Below are positions 56,796-64,000 of a stretch of 64,000 bases of DNA, piece by piece. The notes under the pieces were generated by a model. It was not told where the DNA came from. It was given only the letters and a program-made list of their open reading frames with translations, and did no database searches. The stretch's first letter is position 1, and the number at the start of each line of letters is the position of its first letter. Source of the DNA: Cepaea nemoralis (lineage: Eukaryota; Mollusca; Gastropoda; Stylommatophora; Helicidae). The stretch is taken from positions 186,685 to 250,684 of the forward strand of contig JACEFZ010013283.1 of assembly GCA_014155875.1 (NCBI GenBank). The letters are read 5' to 3'. The position numbers and the translations under genes were made by a program.

Positions 56796-57270
56796 AACAG
56801 TACATAGAATCACCAATGTCTGTGAACAATAATATAGAAGCAGCAATGACTGTGTACAGTAACATAGAATCAGCAATGGCTATGAACAATAATATAGAAG
56901 CAGCAATAGCTGAGAGCAGCAACATTGAATCAGCAATGCTTGTGAACAATAATATAGAAGCAGCAATGACTGTGGACAGTAACATAGAATCAGCAATGGT
57001 TGTGAACAATAATATAGAAGCAGCAATGACTGTGGACAGTAACATAGAATCAGCAATGGTTGTGAACAATAATATAGAAGCAGCAATGACTGTGGACAGT
57101 AACATAGAATCAGCAATGGTTGTGAACAATAATATAGAAGCAGCAATGACTGTGGACAGTAACATAGAATCAGCAATGCTTGTGAACAATAATATATAAG
57201 CAGCAATGACTGTGGACAGTAACATAGAATCAGCAATGGCTGTGAACAATAATACAGAAGCAGCAATGAC
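56796..57270. repeat. 60-bp minisatellite built from two diverged 30-bp halves
   Basis: ATG-aligned units start at 56816, 56876, 56936, 56996, 57056, 57116, 57176 and 57236. The halves 'gtgaacaataatatagaagc' + 'agcaatgact' and 'gtggacagtaacatagaatc' + 'agcaatggtt' are themselves related. In the plus frame each unit gives 20 residues of the type TVDSNIESAM/VVNNNIEAAM. Confidence 0.95.
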
Positions 57271-57526
57271 TGTGAACACTGGTGAGGTACTTTTTAAGTA
57301 CAATGATTGTGGAGCTGCATTCAGACAGATTGGCATTTTGAAATATCACATGAGAACACACACAGGAGAGAAACCTTATAAGTGTGAAGACTGTAGTGCT
57401 GCTTTTTCTCAATCTAATAGTCTTATTGTCCACAATAGAATACATACAGGACAGAAACCTTATAAGTGTGATGATTGTGGTGCTGCTTTTGCTAGACTTG
57501 ATGGTTCCAAATGTTGCTATATGTAG
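56816..57526 (+). pseudogene. C2H2 zinc-finger coding remnant fused in frame to the 60-bp repeat
   Basis: One reading frame covers the repeat (residues 1-128), a single TAA at 57197-57199 (GAA in sister units), the rest of the repeat, and then zinc fingers. The first finger 'FKYNDCGAAFRQIGILKYHM' has Tyr where the first Cys should be. The second, 'YKCEDCSAAFSQSNSLIVHN' + 'RIH', is intact and preceded by a HTGEKP linker. The third, 'YKCDDCGAAFARLDGSKCCY', ends in a stop before its histidines. The linker before the first finger is degenerate (TGEVL). Intact C2H2 proteins of this type bind DNA in the nucleus. This copy looks broken at three points. An expressed isoform starting at 57206 is possible but not supported. 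Confidence 0.7.
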
Positions 57527-57529
57527 CCA

Positions 57530-58450
57530 GGGCTCAGGGTTGGGGTGAGCGCCCAATATTGCTTAAATACCCCAATGGCTCGTGAATACATAACCTATGC
57601 AGCTGTGGTATATTTGTATAGAATATATGAATGTTGTGCCTAGGGGTATAGAGTGCCTGGATTCAAGATATAAGAAAAGTGTTCTAGTTCTCTTCCTTTA
57701 CAGTATTCTCCAGGAAAACTAGACTTAAGGCTCTATTTCTCATAAGAATGGGACTAAGCATAAGTAGATCCCAGTCGAATTCACCATAATAAGACTAATC
57801 TCCTGGAGAAGATATTGAGAGTCAGGTCAGATGCCATAGCTTTCGAGGGAATAAGATCCTCTATCTGAATTATTAGGCTAAGTACGTTCGACCTCCCACA
57901 TTAACTCTCACTTTTTAAATAAACAGTGACATATATCACCACAATAACATTACGTTGTAACAACCTTCACAAGACAGTAAGTACAACTCCTGGTTCTAAC
58001 TATAGCTTTTAATGTAGAGTTCATAGTGAGTTATGGGAACTCCAAAATCTCTGCATTCCTAAAACCTACAAAAACATGATAACAAAATAAACCATCATCA
58101 ATGAAGTACACTTTGCATAATCAGACTCAACAACCAATTTCCCAATCAAGAAAAATCAATACCAATATCTGGAATGGTTTTACCTCCAGAATAAACATTT
58201 ATAGTGAATACAGTACTCTATGTTTATCACATTAACATAGTACATGTACACGACTAAACCTTCATTAACTACATAAGTAGTCCATTAAACTGGTATAGGT
58301 TGTTGATTGGATCATTTCTCCTAACTACTCCTGTGATATGTCAATCCTGTAACTCAAAAACGAGGTACTAACATCCCACACATAGCTTGATAAACAAACT
58401 GTACCTAAGCTCCTTGATACAACATAATATGTCGTTTCTACACAGTCTCT
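57530..58450. other. No gene seen
   Basis: AT-rich, unique-looking sequence without recognised frames or repeats. Confidence 0.5.
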
Positions 58451-58557
58451 GCTATAACGCTTTCCATCGATGAAGGGGGAGGGGTGGTGGTGGGTTCATC
58501 CCATTACGGATGGACCTTATAAATGTATATAGCACTGTCTTATAGTTTCTCTGACTG

Positions 58558-58559
<2 letters not shown>

Positions 58560-58622
<63 letters not shown>
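58560..58622. repeat. (AT)n microsatellite
   Basis: About 62 bases of AT, separated by 95 bases from a second AT array. Confidence 0.95.
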
Positions 58623-58628
<6 letters not shown>

Positions 58629-58713
58629 GGGGGATGCTGGTATATCGTGGTGTAATCCAATTGCGTGTGGAACATAGCAGACAGACTGGGGCACTGTCCA
58701 AGATTTGTTCCCG

Positions 58714-58813
<100 letters not shown>

Positions 58814-58879
58814 GATGATGATGAGGTCGGCATGTTTCCTCTGGGCCACCTTCACTCGGGGATGTCTTGAGAGAAAGTG

Positions 58880-61355
58880 AGTCTGCATCCTAATGGTAAT
58901 TCTACCAAGTGGCTGTTTAGCTGTCATGCTATTAGCTCGTGAAGCCAGGACTCTGTAATGGTGTTCTGTAATTGCTGGTTGAAGGTATTCGAGCGGCAAA
59001 TCCAATTAGTGTGAGGTTCTTACTCTTCGGTGTCTGCAAAGGTAGAATCCAAACATGTCTTGGACGACCTGGATAAAATTAAGATGGCCGTTACTTGTTC
59101 CAGATATAAGAGATAGGCTTGCAACCGCATACAGGAATTGAGAGATACCAGTCCGAAAGCTTCTGCAGACGAAAGTAGTGGTAAATGATCCACTATACTG
59201 TACTAAGATCTTGTCTTAAGCTGTACAGCAGCACAGTAATCTCTTCCAGGGGCAATTAGTGGTATGTAGACAACCACGGCCGGTACCACATCCGTTGTGT
59301 AATTGCTTGACCAATACTTGAATTGAGGAATGCAAAGAGGGATAACCAGAGAAACGACTTCCCAGCTGTCGTGGGAAATTATAAGATGAGTTGCTTCCCC
59401 TTTTCCAGGTGCTAATAGTGACTACGTCCCCAGCATAAAGTATGGTCTTGCTTCCCTCGGTTTACCATACTATAGGCCACGTTATCCTTCTCGCAAAACT
59501 GTCCTTCAGGGCCCTTAAGATGAAAAAATAAAACAAGCGATATACATTTGACAGCATATCAATTGTCATTGTAACTAACATACAGAGAGAATAATTAAAA
59601 ATACATGGGGGGGGGGGGGTCTGACATTCCCCCACCTTTACCTCTCTGATAATTAAGCTGTCCTTAACCCCGATTGGCGAGGGGGGGGGGGAGGTCTAGT
59701 TATTGCCTGTAACGTAGCCGTACGTTGGTCTGGGATTTCGTGACTATTCGATCTAACTGACGTTACAAAATGTCACGATAAGACACTACGACCAAGACAA
59801 ACAAAAACACCACAAATATAACACTCTCACATTACATGGGAAACACCCACACTATGAGAGGACATATAATCTTGCTCCAGAATAATGCAGTAATCACCCA
59901 CGGAATATGGATCCACCCTCTACCCATTTCCCTCTTGTAGCAGGAGGGGGTTCAAAGTATCTTCTTCTTATAGCATCAAACACTGCACGATTTAACTGAA
60001 CATAGAATCATGGTCACTTAGGCAGTCACGCGAATTAGCCTTGCTGACACTGCTATGCAGAGCTGACACACCATTCTGAAGATATGGGAGTTCCACCTTT
60101 TCCCATATGAGATTATACTCATAGAAAAAACATTCACACCAATTCCCCTGCATATTCCTTAAACAGCTTACCTAAATTCACACACTTTGTAAAAGTGCAT
60201 TATGTATGAATTTAAAGATGCACCCTTAAGTACACAAGCGTTCACTAAATGTCTAGTAAAGACAGTTCTCTAATCTAGAGAATCTTGGTTCAAATATGAA
60301 GTTAGAGTGAACAGATTTTCTGCATTCAAAATGCAGATGATAGTGGATATACTCTTCGCCTAAGATATAATCAGTAATCATAGCAAGATAACAATGTAAG
60401 CATAGGAACCTTGTAGGAGTGGGATAGACAGTATTTCTGCAGAATCGAAATTCAGGCTATCTTATCAAGAAGTAATTTTGTCGTTATCAACTTCAACAAA
60501 AATTACATAAAATACATATATTATATTTATCATAAAATACAGGTATTACATTCAAAAAGTCATATTATCTTACCATTAGCCTCAGAAGGCACAGTTAGGT
60601 AAAAATCACTCCCTTAACTAACTACATGTTGACTCGGTCGGTGTTCTGGGCCTAGCCTACGAGACCGCTAACGCTTATCTATTTCGAGCTACGGCGATCC
60701 ATTTCCTTTGTTCTTGCGGTACGGCATTCCTCTCCTTATACGGGAAGGGTAAATGTAAACGCGTGAAACTTCTACTCTTGGAAACGCCCGCTGGAAACGT
60801 TGTCTGCAAACTGGGGAGACTGTCAGTTATGCTACAGCAGCAAAAGTCCAACTCCAGGTCTTTACGTGGCGGAATTGTTTCTACTAACAGGAGAATGGGC
60901 GACGGCGAGTGTCTGGCGCCGCAATATAACCAGTGTGCTCTAGATGTGTATACACATACATGCATGTGCAGACACGTGTGTGCGTGTCTACACATCTAAA
61001 CTCGAGTGAGACCACAGTCTGCTCTGGCAAAGGAAAGGTGCTGAAGACGGAGGCAACCAGCCAGTAGGCGCCCATCATTTTGCCTCACGATGTTTTGTAT
61101 GTCTCGAACAGGCACAGACTGTACAGAAAGTAGCGTTTTTAGCTCACTTGACATGCTCGGTTTTCTATTTTCCGGATAGAGTTGCAAAAACTGAAACAAA
61201 AACAAAATAAATACTTTAAAATTAATTTATATAACTATGTATAAGAAATAAACAAACATTTAGGTCTCCCCGTTAATTTAAACAGTGGCAAAAAAAAAAA
61301 AAACCTTTTTAGCAATTTTAATCTTTCCTTAAAATAAGATGTACATAGATTGTGG
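58880..61355. other. No gene seen
   Basis: Poly-G runs lie at 59607-59619 and 59680-59691. An ACACGT-rich palindromic stretch ('tgtgtatacacatacatgca') lies near 60945-61000. No frame with recognised domains on either strand. Confidence 0.45.
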
Positions 61356-61359
61356 GGTA

Positions 61360-61615
61360 ACATTGGCACCATGCCCTTTTGACAGACGATAGTTTGTTAC
61401 ACTGGGATTCAACAAGCCATAGTTACAACCCATGGCGGTAGCGAATGGGGCTGATCAGTCCTATTTGCGCTGTAAATGTTCGCCCACACTGGATGCATGT
61501 GAGCACATGGTCGTTCGCAAGAAGCAGGAAGGGAAACCGCAGGAAGGAAATTGTCGCCAAGGAAACGTCACGTGACCAGCCGCGGTTTCTGGGACCGGGA
61601 AAAATCACGTGATAG
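61360..61615 (-). mobile_element. 3' end of a retrotransposon ORF with C2H2 finger, minus strand
   Basis: The minus strand gives 'HVLTCIQCGRTFTAQIGLIS' then 'PIRYRH', matching 46306-46552 but with the first zinc-binding His changed to Pro. 'acattggcacc' and 'gacagacgatagtttg' are shared non-coding landmarks. Confidence 0.65.
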
Positions 61616-61620
61616 TTCAG

Positions 61621-61695
61621 CTATGAATAAACGGATAATTTATACATAGCTGAGGTTTGAATAAACGAATAGTTTATACATACTCCAGGTATGAA
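61621..61695. repeat. 34-bp repeat, two units
   Basis: 'atgaataaacggataattta' + 'tacatagctgaggt', the same unit as 54335-54460. Confidence 0.8.
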
Positions 61696-61824
61696 TAGAC
61701 ACTTCCAATCAAATATTAAGGGAGGTAACAGACTGGTAGAAATAATGGTAATATGATTTTAATGTGAAATTGCACAGACAATCAAGATATTTGTTGACAT
61801 GTTATGATGTAAAATTAGCTTGAA

Positions 61825-61945
61825 AGCATAGTGACAAATGGCAAACTTGGTAGGAAAAGATCACGAGGAAGACAAAGAGATAAATACCTGACAGGCATAA
61901 TCAAAGCAAAACGACAGACCTGGTCCGGGACTGATGATCACTTTC
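61825..61945 (+). pseudogene. RTE-like ORF2 C-terminal fragment
   Basis: The translation 'MTNGKLGRKRSRGRQRDKYL' corresponds to the GKxxGKRxRGRQRxKYL tail of RTE ORF2. Confidence 0.6.
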
Positions 61946-62032
61946 TGGTGATGATGGTATGTACACTCCACATACATGATTTATATCATTCACAAATAAT
62001 ACATGTACATTTCATTCTCTATTTATAATGTA

Positions 62033-63161
<1,129 letters not shown>

Positions 63162-63165
63162 TGAC

Positions 63166-64000
63166 ATGCCGGCAGTAAGAATGGATGGGAGCATTTTGAG
63201 TAGAACCCAGTCAATGACATATCTTGGCGTGAGGCTTGATCGTAGCATGTCCTTCAGAGATCATGTCGATTATGTCATAACGAAAGCTCGAAAAGGATTG
63301 TCAGCAATGAGAGTCATGGCGACTGCCAATATCGAGCAAAGACTGCTAATACTTCTGTTCCAAGGACTTGTGCTTTCACGCATTGAGTATACCCTGGCCA
63401 TCCTCACTGTCAGCCCTACACAGATTAGAAGACTTGAAAAGGTACAAAACGAAGCCATGCGCATCATTTTGGGCTGCACAAGAGACACCAGCTGTGTAGC
63501 AATGAGATACCTCCGTGACTTCCCGACAATGGAACACAGGATCAAGATCTGGAGAGCTCGTGCATACTTAAAAATAAGTGCAGATAAGCAGCACCCTCTG
63601 CATGACGCTATATTCAGAGAAATGGGTGACAGGCTAAAGTGAGGCAAATCATGGATGGGTCGGGCGGAAGATGTCGTGAGACAGGTCTGCAGTCTTACCA
63701 GTATCAACCCCGGCAAGGAATGGGTGCCGGTGCCTTCAGCTTTTAAGTGCACTTTCTCCTGCATTATCACACTCGACAGACGGTGCAGAGAGCAGAACCC
63801 TGCCGTTGTCAATGCTGAAGTTAACGCGCTCATCTATGAACACTCAGATAGCCCCGAAGTGCTCATATATACAGATGGATCTGTTGTAAAGAAGCAGAGA
63901 AGTGCGTGGGCATTTACAGCCCGTTCAGCGGGCCGAACCGTTCAAGAATCCAGTGATGGCATACAGCCGTTAGGGGCAGTTCAAGATCCAGTGGTGCCCA
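63166..64000 (+). pseudogene. Non-LTR ORF2: thumb region and RNase H start, runs off the window
   Basis: The first frame (63166-63642) includes 'MTYLGVRLDRSMSFRDHVDY', 'FQGLVLSRIEYTLAILTVSP' and 'RLEKVQNEAMRIILGCTRDT'. After a single TGA the same frame continues with 'GKSWMGRAEDVVRQVC' and reaches RNase H with 'EVLIYTDGSVVKKQRSAWAF' near 63870. It is the best preserved member of the 12240-15110 family. Its 5' part is cut at the border with the microsatellite-laden element, and its 3' end lies outside. Confidence 0.8.

Noticed and set aside
63270..63833. 187-codon minus-strand frame
   Set aside because: It is antisense to the reverse-transcriptase thumb region, which has clear motifs on the plus strand.

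Overview
The window looks like repeat-dense intergenic and intronic DNA from an invertebrate animal, possibly a mollusc. The reasons are GT-AG introns of 4 to 8 kb, many kinds of non-LTR retrotransposon, tRNA-derived SINEs, hAT and mariner DNA transposons, and very long di- and tetranucleotide arrays. The phylum is inferred only from the general character of the repeats and of one gene family, so it is a weak call. No bacterial gene organisation, rRNA, convincing tRNA gene or CRISPR is visible.

The only host gene I can support with good splicing logic is a four-exon plus-strand gene at 27158-44880. Its exon phases fit exactly: 80, 225, 199 and 384 coding bases sum to 296 codons including the stop. 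Exons 3 and 4 resemble the beta-rich module of aerolysin/ETX-MTX2-like pore-forming proteins. A second copy of the last exon lies at 3848-4315 and ends the preceding, mostly off-window paralogue, so this is a head-to-tail tandem family. Flanking DNA is duplicated with it: about 2795-12238 (copy A) matches about 43637-51441 (copy B). Copy B of the last exon has a 1-nt insertion that truncates the C-terminus, and it has lost the AATAAA present after copy A.

Layout: 1-2640 is a 78/81-bp minisatellite. 2795-12238 is duplication copy A, which carries a young retrotransposon insertion (9543-10903) that is absent from copy B. 12240-20650 is a graveyard of non-LTR elements on both strands. 20841-25318 is a 40-bp tandem repeat interrupted by three different hAT-type elements, all in the same CTCTAGAC position of the repeat. 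26200-44880 holds the gene, its introns filled with minisatellites, SINEs, RTE-like remnants and a fourth hAT element. 43637-51441 is duplication copy B, with an element carrying about 1 kb of TATC/TGTC repeats. 51235-57530 holds RTE and endonuclease remnants, a mariner, a SINE with a 13-bp target duplication and a zinc-finger pseudogene fused to a 60-bp repeat. 57530-64000 has little apart from AT arrays, a second microsatellite-laden element and a retrotransposon running off the edge.

Most of the sequence history is successive transposition into a tandemly duplicated locus. The two duplicated arms provide occupied and empty sites for several insertions.
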